A stretch of DNA of 64,000 nucleotides, from NCBI RefSeq assembly GCF_043641075.1, contig NZ_JBHZRC010000016.1, positions 1 to 64,000 on the forward strand. Reading direction: 5' to 3'. Source of the DNA: Bacillus_BD oryzisoli_A (lineage in GTDB: Bacteria > Bacillota > Bacilli > Bacillales > Cytobacillaceae). The number at the start of each line of letters is the position of its first letter. Position 1 is the stretch's first letter. Made by a program: the position numbers and the translations under genes. Below the pieces are notes generated by a model. That model saw only the letters and a list, made by a program, of their open reading frames with translations, was not told where the DNA came from and did no database searches. Below, one piece after another: positions 1 to 9,528 of the stretch.

Positions 1-97
1 TTTAATGTCTTTTTTTCAAAAAAGACTAAAAATTAAAACGTTGACGTTTTTGTTTGTTTAGTTTTCAAAGAGCAATTAATATGTCGCTCAAGCGACT
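1..97 (-). ncRNA. rRNA operon 5' leader (partial)
   Basis: Read on the minus strand this stretch holds a boxA-like antitermination sequence (TTGCTCTTTGAAAA, 62-75) followed by an A/T-rich leader running off the window edge. A short GTCGCT/AGCGAC hairpin (83-96) sits at the likely transcript start. This arrangement is typical of the region directly before 16S rRNA in Bacillus. The 16S gene itself is outside the window, so the identity is inferred from the leader only. Confidence 0.6.
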
Positions 98-103
98 TTT
101 AAT

Positions 104-133
104 AATATATCACATTCACAGAAGATAAGTCAA
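104..133 (-). promoter_or_regulatory. putative rrn promoter
   Basis: Minus-strand TTGACT (128-133), an 18-base spacer and TATATT (104-109) fit a sigma-A promoter. It points towards the boxA-containing leader at 1-97, so it probably drives the rRNA operon at the left edge. Confidence 0.6.
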
Positions 134-230
134 TAACTTTTTTTAAAAAGAAAACTATTACCTCACGACTGCTTAAGTATAATAACACTTAGCCTTCAGG
201 GAGTCAATAGTGAATTCTAAAATAACAACA

Positions 231-264
231 AGAGCCGTCCTCTTTATTAGAGAACGGCCCTTTT
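231..264 (-). terminator. terminator after ptsG
   Basis: GCCGT.CTCT pairs with AGAG.ACGGC around a short loop, followed on the minus strand by CTTGTTGTT. It lies 17 bases past the ptsG stop. Confidence 0.7.
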
Positions 265-280
265 CCTTCATTAATATAGC

Positions 281-2338
281 TTATTTTGAGATATCAATGA
301 TATTTTCTTCTTTAATATCTACATTCCCTTGCTTCTTAATAACCACTGTTTCATCCTGAGCAAGATTCGTAAATACAATTGGAGTTATAATAGAAGGAAC
401 TTGATCTTTAATAGCATCAAAATCAACCTTTAGTAGAGGCTGTCCAGCTTCAACCTGATCATTTTCAGCAACCAATGCTTCAAAGCCTTTACCTTTTAAA
501 TTAACTGTGTCGATACCAACATGAATTAAGATTTCACGTCCGCCATCAGATAGAATTCCAATTGCATGTTTTGTTGGGAACAAATTAACGATTTTCCCTT
601 TTACAGGAGAAACAATCGTACCTTCTGAAGGAAGAATCGCAAAGCCATCTCCCATCATCTTACCGGAAAATACTGCGTCAGGTACTTCTGTTATTGACTT
701 AATTTCCCCTTTAATTGGTGATACAAATTTTTCATCGACAATTTTGTTTTGTAAAACATTCGGAGTCACTTCTTCTATCTGTTGTTCAACACCTTTTTCA
801 GGCGCTTTCTCTACAGCAACAGGTCTTTTACCACTCATGATATCTTTCATTTGTCCTTTGATTGTTTCTGAACGAGGACCAAAGATTGCTTGAATATTGT
901 TTCCTACTTCAAGTACTCCAGCAGCACCTAAACGTTTTAACTCATTTTTATCTACATTCTTAATATCATTTACTGAAACACGTAAACGAGTGATACAAGC
1001 GTCTAAGTGAGCAATATTACTTTGACCACCCATTGCCTCAAGAATTTGATAAGGTAAATCGCCGCCTTTAGATTGGCCAGCTTCCGCTTCAGTCACCTCA
1101 TCTTCACGTCCTGGTGTTTTAAGATTGAATTTACGGATAGCGAATCGGAAACCAAAGTAGTAAATAACCGCAAAACCTAAACCAACCGGAATGACAAGCC
1201 AAGCATTTGTCTGCGGATTGATTAATCCGAAAAGAATATAGTCAATTAAACCACCTGAGAAAGTCATACCGATTTTAACATTCAATAGATGCATGGTCAT
1301 GAATGATAAACCAGCGAATATTGCATGAATACCAAACAATACCGGCGCAACAAACAAGAAAGAAAACTCAAGAGGTTCTGTGATACCTGTTAAGAATGAT
1401 GTTAGTGCCGCAGAAACCATAAGTCCGCCAACAAATTTCTTTTTCTCTGGTCGAGCTTCCTGATAAATCGCTAAAGCTGCAGCAGGTAAGCCAAACATCA
1501 TAAACGGGAATTTACCTGTCATAAATGTACCCGCTGTTAAGTTCTGTACATTGTCTGAAATTTGTGCCATAAAGATACGCTGATCACCACGAACAACATC
1601 TCCAGCCGCTGTCACATATTGACCGAACTCGTACCAAAATGGCGAGTAGAAAATATGATGTAATCCAAAAGGAATTAACGAACGTTCGATTACCCCAAAG
1701 ATAAACGCGGATAACGTTAAGTTTGCATGAACCATGTTTTGTGAGAATGCATTTAAACCATCTTGAATTGGAGGCCAAATTACAAGCATCAATAATCCTA
1801 GAACGATTGCAGATGCAGCCGTAACGATTGGAACAAATCGTTTTCCAGCAAAGAAGCCTAAGTAAGATGGAAGTTCAATTTCAAAGAATTTATTATACAT
1901 AGCCGCAGCCATAATACCAACGATAATTCCCCCGAAAACTCCTGTTTGTAGGGTAGGAACTCCAAGTACATTCGCATAGTTTAAACCGTTTACATCTTCT
2001 GCAGTAATACCTAACACTGTACCCATTGTTACATTCATAATTAAGTAGCCAATAATCGCTGCAAGTCCGGCAGTTCCTTCTCCTCCAGCAAGTCCAACAG
2101 CAACACCAACAGCAAACAGCAACGGTAAGTTACCAAAAACAATGTCTCCCGCTTTCTGCATGACAGCGGCAACCATTTGAATGGTACTATTATCTAGAAA
2201 TGGCGCAATATCTAATAAAGTAGGGTTAAGTAGTGCAGCACCCAACGCAAGTAAAATACCCGCAGCCGGCAATAACGCAACTGGAAGCATTAAGGCTTTA
2301 CCAACTTTTTGTAGAACACCAAAGGCTTTTTTCAACAT
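281..2338 (-). CDS. ptsG: PTS glucose transporter subunit IICBA
   Basis: Membrane permease that takes up glucose and phosphorylates it to glucose-6-phosphate with phosphate from HPr. At 685 residues it has the full IIC-IIB-IIA order. The IIC membrane domain fills about residues 1-400. The IIB phosphocysteine is Cys448 in LDACITRL, and the IIA phosphohistidine is His606 in LIHVGIDTV. The ATG follows a GGAGG box. Upstream lie the RAT/terminator switch and glcT, the arrangement of B. subtilis, so induction by GlcT-mediated antitermination is expected. Sequence and context agree; specificity for glucose rather than a related sugar rests on the glcT-RAT linkage. Confidence 0.95.
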   Translation of the reverse strand: MLKKAFGVLQKVGKALMLPVALLPAAGILLALGAALLNPTLLDIAPFLDNSTIQMVAAVMQKAGDIVFGNLPLLFAVGVAVGLAGGEGTAGLAAIIGYLIMNVTMGTVLGITAEDVNGLNYANVLGVPTLQTGVFGGIIVGIMAAAMYNKFFEIELPSYLGFFAGKRFVPIVTAASAIVLGLLMLVIWPPIQDGLNAFSQNMVHANLTLSAFIFGVIERSLIPFGLHHIFYSPFWYEFGQYVTAAGDVVRGDQRIFMAQISDNVQNLTAGTFMTGKFPFMMFGLPAAALAIYQEARPEKKKFVGGLMVSAALTSFLTGITEPLEFSFLFVAPVLFGIHAIFAGLSFMTMHLLNVKIGMTFSGGLIDYILFGLINPQTNAWLVIPVGLGFAVIYYFGFRFAIRKFNLKTPGREDEVTEAEAGQSKGGDLPYQILEAMGGQSNIAHLDACITRLRVSVNDIKNVDKNELKRLGAAGVLEVGNNIQAIFGPRSETIKGQMKDIMSGKRPVAVEKAPEKGVEQQIEEVTPNVLQNKIVDEKFVSPIKGEIKSITEVPDAVFSGKMMGDGFAILPSEGTIVSPVKGKIVNLFPTKHAIGILSDGGREILIHVGIDTVNLKGKGFEALVAENDQVEAGQPLLKVDFDAIKDQVPSIITPIVFTNLAQDETVVIKKQGNVDIKEENIIDISK

Positions 2339-2399
2339 ATAGAAACCTCCAATTTTATTTTTTATAAGCTCATAAAAACGCTATCAGAAGAGTGAAAAT

Positions 2400-2518
2400 A
2401 AAAAAGGCATGAGTAAAAGAAAAAATCGAAAGATGATTTGGAATTAGGTATACCTTTCCCCAAAATCATCAATTCAATTATCTTCTTTTACTCATGCCTG
2501 ATCGAGTCAGTAACACGT
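2400..2518 (-). promoter_or_regulatory. ptsG leader: RAT antiterminator and overlapping terminator
   Basis: On the minus strand a 29-base RAT-like element (2490-2518) begins ACGTGTTACTG and ends CAGGCATGAGT. Its last bases form the 5' arm of a long terminator: GGCATGAGTAAAAGAA (from 2483-2498) pairs with TTCTTTTACTCATGCC (2406-2421), followed by a T run. RAT and terminator are mutually exclusive, the known GlcT mechanism. The RAT starts only 18 bases after the glcT stop, so any separate ptsG promoter must overlap the end of glcT. Confidence 0.85.
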
Positions 2519-2536
2519 ATAAGAATGATAGCGTTA

Positions 2537-3379
2537 TTAAATTTTCTTTTTTTGCAATCTTTGCAGATGCATTGTCAGATAAACTGCTTCTGCATCATAA
2601 ACAGGTTGTTGAAGATACTTCTGCATAACCTTTATGAGCTTCCATGAAAGATTATAGCATATAGGATATTCCGCTTTCAAGAAGGAATTTATATTTCCTT
2701 GTTCTTCCACTGTTTCACCAGCATTAATTCTTTCAATCGCAAACCTTAAGTGCCGGACAAGTCGTAAGTAATCAATACTTTCCTTGTCTATTTTTATATC
2801 TAGTTGGTCCTCTATTAGTTCAACTAAAGATGTAATTAACTGAGAATGGCGATTTACATCAGAAAGCTCTTTATTCATAATAGCACTATGAATATGCAAG
2901 GCAATGAAACCGATTTCATCTTCCGGCAGATACACCCCTATTTTTTCCTCAATTAACGTGACTACTTCCCTTGCAGTGCTGTACTCCATTGGGTACAACG
3001 CTTTTGTTTCAAGTAAAAACGGGTTTTTCATTTCCAGACCATTAGATAGTCGTTTTATCGCAAACATTAAATGGTCCGTTAATCCAACATGGATATGCTC
3101 ATTTAATTCTGCCCCGGTACTTTTTTTGATATGGTGTATCGCAGTAATGATCGTATCCAAAAGGTCTGTTTCAATAAAAGGCAATAGCTTAAGATAATTT
3201 TCTTGTTCTTTTTCATTTTTCAAAACAAAGGTCTTCTCAGCGTGGGATTGATCAATACTTTCTCCCTTTTTGCGATTGAACCCAATTCCTTTTCCGATTA
3301 TCACTACTTCGCCATATGATGAATGCTCTCCAATTAATACATTATTATTTAATACCTTCTGTACAATAAGATCAGCCAT
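2537..3379 (-). CDS. glcT: BglG/SacY-family transcriptional antiterminator GlcT
   Basis: RNA-binding antiterminator that stabilises the RAT hairpin of the ptsG leader when glucose is present. The 280 residues divide into an N-terminal CAT RNA-binding domain (about 1-60) and two PTS regulation domains (about 65-170 and 175-280) with conserved histidines, for example in HIHVGLTDH and ALHIHSAI. PRD histidines are phosphorylated by PTS proteins in this family. The ATG follows GAGGAG. It directly precedes ptsG and its RAT, which supports GlcT rather than LicT or SacT. Confidence 0.92.
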   Translation of the reverse strand: MADLIVQKVLNNNVLIGEHSSYGEVVIIGKGIGFNRKKGESIDQSHAEKTFVLKNEKEQENYLKLLPFIETDLLDTIITAIHHIKKSTGAELNEHIHVGLTDHLMFAIKRLSNGLEMKNPFLLETKALYPMEYSTAREVVTLIEEKIGVYLPEDEIGFIALHIHSAIMNKELSDVNRHSQLITSLVELIEDQLDIKIDKESIDYLRLVRHLRFAIERINAGETVEEQGNINSFLKAEYPICYNLSWKLIKVMQKYLQQPVYDAEAVYLTMHLQRLQKKKI

Positions 3380-3497
3380 AGTTTCTCCTCAGTTTATAAT
3401 GACTTTCACAATTCATATCTTATAGAAATATAAGGTTTTAAGTCAAATGATTTTTATTGGCTTTTTATCGAACTTTTTATTTTTAACAGCATACTTA

Positions 3498-3536
3498 TAA
3501 AAAAAACTGACTAAATCAATAGTCAGCTTTTTTAGC
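3498..3536 (-). terminator. terminator after pbuG
   Basis: CTGACTA and TAGTCAG form a stem (3507-3526) followed on the minus strand by a run of eight T, just past the pbuG stop. Confidence 0.8.
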
Positions 3537-3544
3537 ACTTACCA

Positions 3545-4870
3545 TTATTTAAAAATAAAGTATAAAATAAATATGATAAAGAATAAATACATAATTGGAT
3601 TGATTTCTTTTGCACGTCCTGACACGATCATCGTAATTGGATAGAAAATAAATCCAACTGCAATACCAGTAGCAATACTGTAAGAAAGAGGCATGATGAT
3701 CATTGTTAAAAAGGCAGGTACGGCAACTTCAAATTTTGTCCAATCAATTTTTCCAAGTGACGAAACCATTAACACTCCTACGATAATGAGCGCCGGGGCA
3801 GTTACCGCCGAAGTAACAACCTGTAGTAACGGGAAAAAGAAAAGTGATAACAAGAAACACGCTGCTGTTATGAGCGAAGCAAAGCCTGTTCTCGCACCTG
3901 CGGCAACCCCTGCAGAAGATTCAACATAAGAAGTAACCGTTGATGTTCCAAGAATAGAACCTGTTACAGATGCAATAGAGTCAGCTAATAAAGCCTGTCC
4001 TGCACGTGGCAGCTTGTTATTCTTTACAAATCCCGCCTGGTTCGCAACAGCAACCAATGTACCGGCATTATCAAAGAAATCAACAAATAAAAATGTTAAA
4101 ACAATTCCAAGCATAGCCGTTGTATAGAAAGACGGATCACTAAATGATGAAAATACCGCACCGAATGTAGGTTCAAGACTAGGTACCTTATCAACCACTT
4201 TAGTTGGTGTATCTATTAATCCAAAAACCATACCTACAATAATAGAAATAATCATGCCATAAAAAACGCCGCCTCTTACCCCTCTAACCATAAGGATAAC
4301 AGTCACTAAAATCCCAAATATAGAAAGCAGTGTATTAGGCTCTGATAGATCTCCAATACCAACAAGTGTTGCATCATTATTGACAATAATTCCTGATGTT
4401 TGCAAACCAATAAAAGTAATAAATAAACCAATACCAGCACCAACAGCATGCTTTAGTTCAATCGGTATAGCGTTAATTAGCTTTTCACGAAGTCCTGTTA
4501 AGGTTAAAATTAAAAAGAACATACTGGAAATAAAAACCGCTCCGAGTGCATGCTGCCAAGGAGTACCACTTCCAAGTACAACTGTATATGCAAAGAATGC
4601 ATTTAATCCTAAACCAGGTGCAAGCGCAAGCGGATATCTTCCAAGCAGTCCCATAATGATACTGCCAATCGCTGCTGATAAAGCAGTTGCCACAAAGACA
4701 GCTCCATAGTCCATACGCAGCGCATCAGGCAAATCAGGAATATCAGCTAGAGTCAGCGTGATGGGGTTTACTACTAGAATATAAGCCATTGCTAAAAAGG
4801 TGGTTAATCCGCCTATAATTTCGCGGCGATAATTTGTTCCAAGCGCATCAAACTGAAAATACTTCTTCAT
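3545..4870 (-). CDS. pbuG: guanine/hypoxanthine permease, AzgA-type NCS2 family
   Basis: Membrane transporter for purine bases. The 441-residue protein starts MKKYFQFDALGTNYRRE and is built of about 12-14 hydrophobic segments, as in the PbuG/PbuO/AzgA branch. The leader carries a guanine-type purine aptamer with a terminator, the regulation known for B. subtilis pbuG, so uptake should be shut off when guanine or hypoxanthine is plentiful. In B. subtilis pbuG follows guaA directly; here guaA lies 25 kb upstream in the same orientation. PbuO is the main alternative; the riboswitch favours PbuG. Confidence 0.9.
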   Translation of the reverse strand: MKKYFQFDALGTNYRREIIGGLTTFLAMAYILVVNPITLTLADIPDLPDALRMDYGAVFVATALSAAIGSIIMGLLGRYPLALAPGLGLNAFFAYTVVLGSGTPWQHALGAVFISSMFFLILTLTGLREKLINAIPIELKHAVGAGIGLFITFIGLQTSGIIVNNDATLVGIGDLSEPNTLLSIFGILVTVILMVRGVRGGVFYGMIISIIVGMVFGLIDTPTKVVDKVPSLEPTFGAVFSSFSDPSFYTTAMLGIVLTFLFVDFFDNAGTLVAVANQAGFVKNNKLPRAGQALLADSIASVTGSILGTSTVTSYVESSAGVAAGARTGFASLITAACFLLSLFFFPLLQVVTSAVTAPALIIVGVLMVSSLGKIDWTKFEVAVPAFLTMIIMPLSYSIATGIAVGFIFYPITMIVSGRAKEINPIMYLFFIIFILYFIFK

Positions 4871-4977
4871 GATATTCCTCCTATATATAGTCCCTACAAA
4901 AGCGATCCTGGCAAATAATCATGCTATCACACTATTCATTCTAACCAAACAGATGTCAGTTGACACGAATTTCGCCA

Positions 4978-5130
4978 AAACCAAATAGCACTTCAATAAC
5001 AATCGAAGTGCTTGACTACAAATAATGACAATAAAAGGAGAATATACAATTTATTATCAACTCGTAGTCAAGCTATTTACGGTAGCTTGGTAGAAACTTT
5101 TGGGCCATATCCCCAAGATTATACGATGTA
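4978..5130 (-). promoter_or_regulatory. guanine riboswitch of pbuG
   Basis: The minus-strand aptamer (5060-5130) has the purine core: TATAAT, GATATGG, GTTTCTACC, CCGTAAA and GACTACGA. The base equivalent to position 74 is C (GACTA), which pairs with guanine or hypoxanthine rather than adenine. Its 3' strand GCTTGACTAC is complementary to GTAGTCAAGC (5010-5019). That partner overlaps a terminator stem, AGCACTTC/GAAGTGCT (4987-5012). Ligand binding should therefore free the terminator and stop pbuG transcription. Confidence 0.93.
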
Positions 5131-5278
5131 TTTACATAATTGCCTTACCGAAAATATTATATCAGCATAAAATAAACCCGTCAATAAATAAAACGAACAT
5201 TTTTATATCTACATTTCCCAACGTTCGTGTTTATTCACATTATATATATTCACTAAGCTCAACCGATATTCATCTATG

Positions 5279-7156
5279 TTAATATAACAACCGGAAATTC
5301 TCTACACGCTTGGTAATTTTATTTTTATCGAGACACTCTAAAATGATCATGGAATATTTGCGGCTGGATCCTGTCATATCCCGAAATTCTGCTAGTGTCA
5401 TCTTACCATTCTGTTTTATAAAGTTGATTACTTTCTGAACAGCCTCTTCATAGTAATCTTTAAACATGACGGTTTCTGAATCAAGACGAACAATCGTTTT
5501 ACCTGTAAGGGAATCAATTAATTCCTTGCGTTCTTTGTTATCTCCTATGAGTTCCAATTCACTTGGAGGAGTAAAACCAGCTTTTTTCAATTTTTGCTCG
5601 ATATCTTCTTTATCCTTTAGCTGATATTTGTTATACGTTACCGTAAACTCACTTAAAGAAATGGTCTCATGATTCTTTATCACTTTTTCATCGGCTAACA
5701 ATTGTAACAGTTTATCAAAGTCTTTGCTCTTTACATTCGAAGCAACCCGAGATCGCAGCTCTTCTTTTGTTATTCCTGTTCTCAGTCTGAATGATTTATG
5801 ATAACGATCTAGAATAGCTGTTATATCCTTTTTTAACTTTTCATATTTCAACGAAGACATATACAACTGGTGAACTTTGATCAGCTGGTTTTTCTTGACC
5901 ATTTCACCCATGTACTCTATTACTTCTGTTTGAGGCATACCCAAATAACTGGCCGTTTCTTCCATTGAGGTCAGCAAATCTTCTTTTCTATTCATGAAAT
6001 CGGCAATTAATTCACTTGTTGAGCCTTTTTCACGGGTCTTTAGCGTTTCGATGGTATGCTCGTTAAAACGACGATGTTTTGTTGGCAGTGTATCTAATAT
6101 TACCCCGCCGCCGATCACATGCATTGGTGAATAGGAACGCAGGATATATTTATCACCTTTTTTTGCTGCAATCTCTTCTTCAAGACGCAGTTGTAAGAAG
6201 GCCTCCTCACCCGGCTCTAGCCTTTCAACACCGATTGGAACAGCACGACAAAGAACCTCTCTCGTTCCTATATAAAGACGCAGCCTATCCCAAAGATTAA
6301 TAGGGTTCTCGGCATGTGGTAATAACGCTGCTTTCACATCGATCATCCACGTTTTTTGGACTGATCCAGAGCTTGCTAAAGTGTCCCCTCTTGAGAGATC
6401 ATTCACATGCACGTTTGCTAAATTTAACGCTACCCGCATTCCTGCTGAAGCCTCATTAACATTTTTCTCATGAACCTGAATATTTCTTATTTTGGTCCGA
6501 AGCTCCTTTGGAAAGATGATTAATTCGTCATTAACATGTAATGTCCCTTCTATCAGCGTTCCAGTAACAATTGTGCCAAAGCCTTTTACTGAAAAAACAC
6601 GGTCAATATGCATCCGCGGTGATACAAGTGAGTTGGAGCGTTCAATCTTTTGGCTTTCCTCATCGATTTTTGAGATTAGCTCATTAATTCCCGTACCTGA
6701 TAGCGAATCTACTTTATAGATTGGCGCCTCTTCAAGGAGTGTTCCTTCTAATTGCTCTTGAATATCTTCAACTACTAATTCTACTAATTCCTCATCAACT
6801 GTATTTACTTTGGTCAGCACGATAATATACTTCTTGATACCCAGCATTTGCAAAATATCAATATGTTCCTTCGTTTGCGGCATAACGCCCTCTCCAGCAT
6901 CAATAACAAGGAGTATTAAATGAATTCCAGAAAGACCCGCCATCATGTTTTTAATAAACTTCTCATGCCCTGGTACATCAACAATTCCGGCCCGTTTGCC
7001 ACTTGGCAGATCCATATAAGCAAAGCCTAAATTAATAGAAAGCCCACGTGTTTTTTCCTCTACCGTTGTATCCGTTTCGATTCCAGTCATAACCTTAATT
7101 AAGGTTGTCTTCCCATGGTCGACGTGTCCTGCTGTTCCAATTACAATATGGTCCAT
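5279..7156 (-). CDS. selB: selenocysteine-specific elongation factor SelB
   Basis: GTPase that delivers Sec-tRNA to UGA codons marked by a SECIS hairpin. The N-terminal GTP-binding motifs are GHVDHGKT (P loop), DVPGHEKF (G3) and a TKVN-type G4. EF-Tu-like beta barrels follow. The C-terminal half has the winged-helix repeats used to bind SECIS RNA, ending LECLDKNKITKRVENFRLLY. I chose the ATG at 7156 because AAGGAG stands 8 bases before it. The two UGA-containing prd genes and a tRNA-Sec nearby give it substrates. selA and selD are not in the window and must be elsewhere. Confidence 0.93.
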   Translation of the reverse strand: MDHIVIGTAGHVDHGKTTLIKVMTGIETDTTVEEKTRGLSINLGFAYMDLPSGKRAGIVDVPGHEKFIKNMMAGLSGIHLILLVIDAGEGVMPQTKEHIDILQMLGIKKYIIVLTKVNTVDEELVELVVEDIQEQLEGTLLEEAPIYKVDSLSGTGINELISKIDEESQKIERSNSLVSPRMHIDRVFSVKGFGTIVTGTLIEGTLHVNDELIIFPKELRTKIRNIQVHEKNVNEASAGMRVALNLANVHVNDLSRGDTLASSGSVQKTWMIDVKAALLPHAENPINLWDRLRLYIGTREVLCRAVPIGVERLEPGEEAFLQLRLEEEIAAKKGDKYILRSYSPMHVIGGGVILDTLPTKHRRFNEHTIETLKTREKGSTSELIADFMNRKEDLLTSMEETASYLGMPQTEVIEYMGEMVKKNQLIKVHQLYMSSLKYEKLKKDITAILDRYHKSFRLRTGITKEELRSRVASNVKSKDFDKLLQLLADEKVIKNHETISLSEFTVTYNKYQLKDKEDIEQKLKKAGFTPPSELELIGDNKERKELIDSLTGKTIVRLDSETVMFKDYYEEAVQKVINFIKQNGKMTLAEFRDMTGSSRKYSMIILECLDKNKITKRVENFRLLY

Positions 7157-7359
7157 TTTCACTGCTCCTTCCAGTCTTACTTTTTACTCCAGCACCAATT
7201 ACCTTTTTATGGAATTTTCAGTTTGAACCAAACGATTCCCCATTCATTCATGATTAACTATACGTACATTTGCTTTATATCATAAAATTGCACTGAATAA
7301 AGTGAGATATGTCTCACAAAAATGCAATCTATTATCCTCTTATCCTATATCAATACAGA

Positions 7360-7391
7360 AAGAACAAGGAAGACAGCATGGCCATCTTCCC
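7360..7391 (-). terminator. terminator after the prd operon
   Basis: GGAAGA and TCTTCC pair around GGCCATGC-type inner bases (7368-7390), followed on the minus strand by TTGTTCTTTC. A related sequence follows the second TauE gene at 15780-15810. Confidence 0.55.
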
Positions 7392-7431
7392 TCCTCATCT
7401 TATGAAAATTTAGTTAAATATAAGTCTGCAA

Positions 7432-8337
7432 TTATGCACCTTTTTGATATTCAACGGAATCAGAAGAAACAGCCGGTTTAAAGCTGGATCTTAGCATTGA
7501 AACTGAAGTGTATAATACAACCGCGATAATTAACCATGTTAATATAGTTAAATCTAGGCTTGTAACAAATGTAACGGCAATCGCTACACCTAATATACCC
7601 CCGATTGTCAAACCAATAGCGCCTTTTTTGGAATAACGGCTGAATTTAACAAATTCATAGCTTGCTACAGGCATCAAGGCTGAGCAAGAAGTCATCATAA
7701 TCGGAAAAGCCACAAGAGGATTTAAACCAAGCATATACACTAAGGCCATACATGGTGCATATAGACCAATTCCTGCTGTCATTAGGGCACCCAGGATAAA
7801 GTTCCCTACAACCGCAATTATAAGCGGTATACCGCTAAGTCCCATCGCTTCGTTGCCTTGACCTAGCATATCAAGTAAAGATAATTGTTTAGCAGCCATT
7901 AGGATTGCCGTAGCAGCAAGCGCAATTCCCATAAGTCTTTGGATTTTTTTCTCAGGGAATTTTGATACCGTTCTTGCACCTACCCACGAACCGACCATAG
8001 CTGCTACAACCATGGAAACAAGGGTTAACGCTTCAACCTTAACAACAGTAGTAAATATAATAGCTTCAACAATTACTGGAATTGTATGACCAACATTTAA
8101 TGTTCCGGGCAGTAATTCATCATTCTTTAAAAATTTTGTTATTTTAAAACCAAGTGTTGTCGTAGCAAATGACCCAATTCCAAGGGTATCAAGGAAATCT
8201 GTCACAAGACCAACAATAAATGCCGACAAGGTTTTTTCCGGGCCAAGGTTAGCTTTGTGTTTGATTAAATCTTTCAGTAAAAAGAAGGAAAACCAAACTC
8301 CCAAACCAACGAGCAGTGTTATAATCGCTGCAACCAC
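7432..8337 (-). CDS. TauE/SafE-family permease, last gene of the prd operon
   Basis: A 301-residue membrane protein with about eight hydrophobic segments and the duplicated TauE/SafE architecture. Characterised members export sulfite or take up sulfonates, but the substrate here is unknown. It is the last gene of the prd operon, 57 bases after prdF, and a close paralogue (15881-16801) sits behind a copy of the prd promoter. That linkage suggests a job in proline reduction, perhaps moving proline, 5-aminovalerate or another small anion; this is inference. The start is a GTG with GAGAGG upstream. Confidence 0.8.
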   Translation of the reverse strand: MVAAIITLLVGLGVWFSFFLLKDLIKHKANLGPEKTLSAFIVGLVTDFLDTLGIGSFATTTLGFKITKFLKNDELLPGTLNVGHTIPVIVEAIIFTTVVKVEALTLVSMVVAAMVGSWVGARTVSKFPEKKIQRLMGIALAATAILMAAKQLSLLDMLGQGNEAMGLSGIPLIIAVVGNFILGALMTAGIGLYAPCMALVYMLGLNPLVAFPIMMTSCSALMPVASYEFVKFSRYSKKGAIGLTIGGILGVAIAVTFVTSLDLTILTWLIIAVVLYTSVSMLRSSFKPAVSSDSVEYQKGA

Positions 8338-8394
8338 TTAAACCAATCCTCTCTTTTTTCGAGTACCTAATAAAAAACTTAAGAGCTACTGTGC

Positions 8395-9486
8395 TTATTT
8401 CAAAGTAAATCCATATTTAAGCGGGTCTTCAGGGTCAATTAAGAAAGTATTATATCCAGTAATATAGGCAGAGCCGGTTACTTCTGGGACAATAGCAGCT
8501 TGTCCGCCAATTGTTGTTTCTTCCACTACGCGTCCCTTAAATAAAGTGCCAAGGATGCTTTCATATACAAATGGTTCATCAATAGCCAACTCTCCCTTAG
8601 CATAAAGAGTCGCCAGCTTAGCACTTGTGCCTGTTCCGCAAGGGGATCTGTCCACTTGCCCTTGTCCAAACACAACAACATTCTTATAGGTCGCTTCAGG
8701 ATGTGTTGGATCATCGAAAATTTCGATTAAATCGGCTGTTTTAATGTGGGCTAACGTTGGATGTTGAATTTCAATACTGTCATTTACTCTTTGTAAAATC
8801 TTCATACCAAGATCAGATAGCTTTGAAGCATTTTCTGGCATTACCTTTAGTCCTAACTCTTTTGCAGAAATAATGACGAAGAAGCTGCCGCCAAAGGAGA
8901 TATCAAAGGTTACCTCTCTATCTAATTCAGGAATCCATAGTTTTTGGTCCCTCTTATATAAGAATGAAGGAACATTTTTAAAGGAAACCTCTTTTACTTT
9001 ATTACCGCCTTTTATGTAAGCGGTTGCACGAACAAGTCCCGCCGCAGTGTCAAGAACTACTTGTGCTGTTCTTTGATCAGCATACGTCTCTACCATACCT
9101 GTTTCAATTGCCGCTGTAACTGCTGCAATCGTATTATGTCCACACATATTTAAATAACCGCCGCCATCCATGAAAATGATACCGAAATCCGCTTCTGGAT
9201 GAACCGGTGGAGTTAAGAATGCACCAAACATGTCATTGTGACCGCGTGGTTCATGCATGATTGCTGTACGTAAATGATCTTGATAATCAATCAAATATTG
9301 TCTTTTATCAGCCATTGTTGCACCTGGGATATTAGGAAGTCCTCCTGTAACAATACGAGCAGCTTCACCTGCTGTATGCGAATCAATTGCTGTAACCATT
9401 CTTGTCATGGTGGTTCTTTTTTCTTGGGATTCTGTACTTAATTGCTCATTTTTATCAATAACTGGAATTAATTCTGAAATTGTCAT
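8395..9486 (-). CDS. prdF: proline racemase PrdF
   Basis: Cytosolic, cofactor-independent racemase that makes D-proline, the substrate of the reductase, from L-proline. Both catalytic thiols of the family are visible: Cys in GGYLNMCGHNT and Cys in VDRSPCGTGTSAK. The protein is 363 residues, some 25 longer than the usual 335, because of an N-terminal extension before VTAIDSHTAGEA. I kept the upstream ATG because GGAGG lies 8 bases before it, while the internal ATG (MTRM) has no ribosome site. It lies 42 bases after prdE. Confidence 0.93.
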   Translation of the reverse strand: MTISELIPVIDKNEQLSTESQEKRTTMTRMVTAIDSHTAGEAARIVTGGLPNIPGATMADKRQYLIDYQDHLRTAIMHEPRGHNDMFGAFLTPPVHPEADFGIIFMDGGGYLNMCGHNTIAAVTAAIETGMVETYADQRTAQVVLDTAAGLVRATAYIKGGNKVKEVSFKNVPSFLYKRDQKLWIPELDREVTFDISFGGSFFVIISAKELGLKVMPENASKLSDLGMKILQRVNDSIEIQHPTLAHIKTADLIEIFDDPTHPEATYKNVVVFGQGQVDRSPCGTGTSAKLATLYAKGELAIDEPFVYESILGTLFKGRVVEETTIGGQAAIVPEVTGSAYITGYNTFLIDPEDPLKYGFTLK

Positions 9487-9528
9487 GGTCTATACCTCCG
9501 ATTTTCGAAAGCTCTACACAGTCGGGTC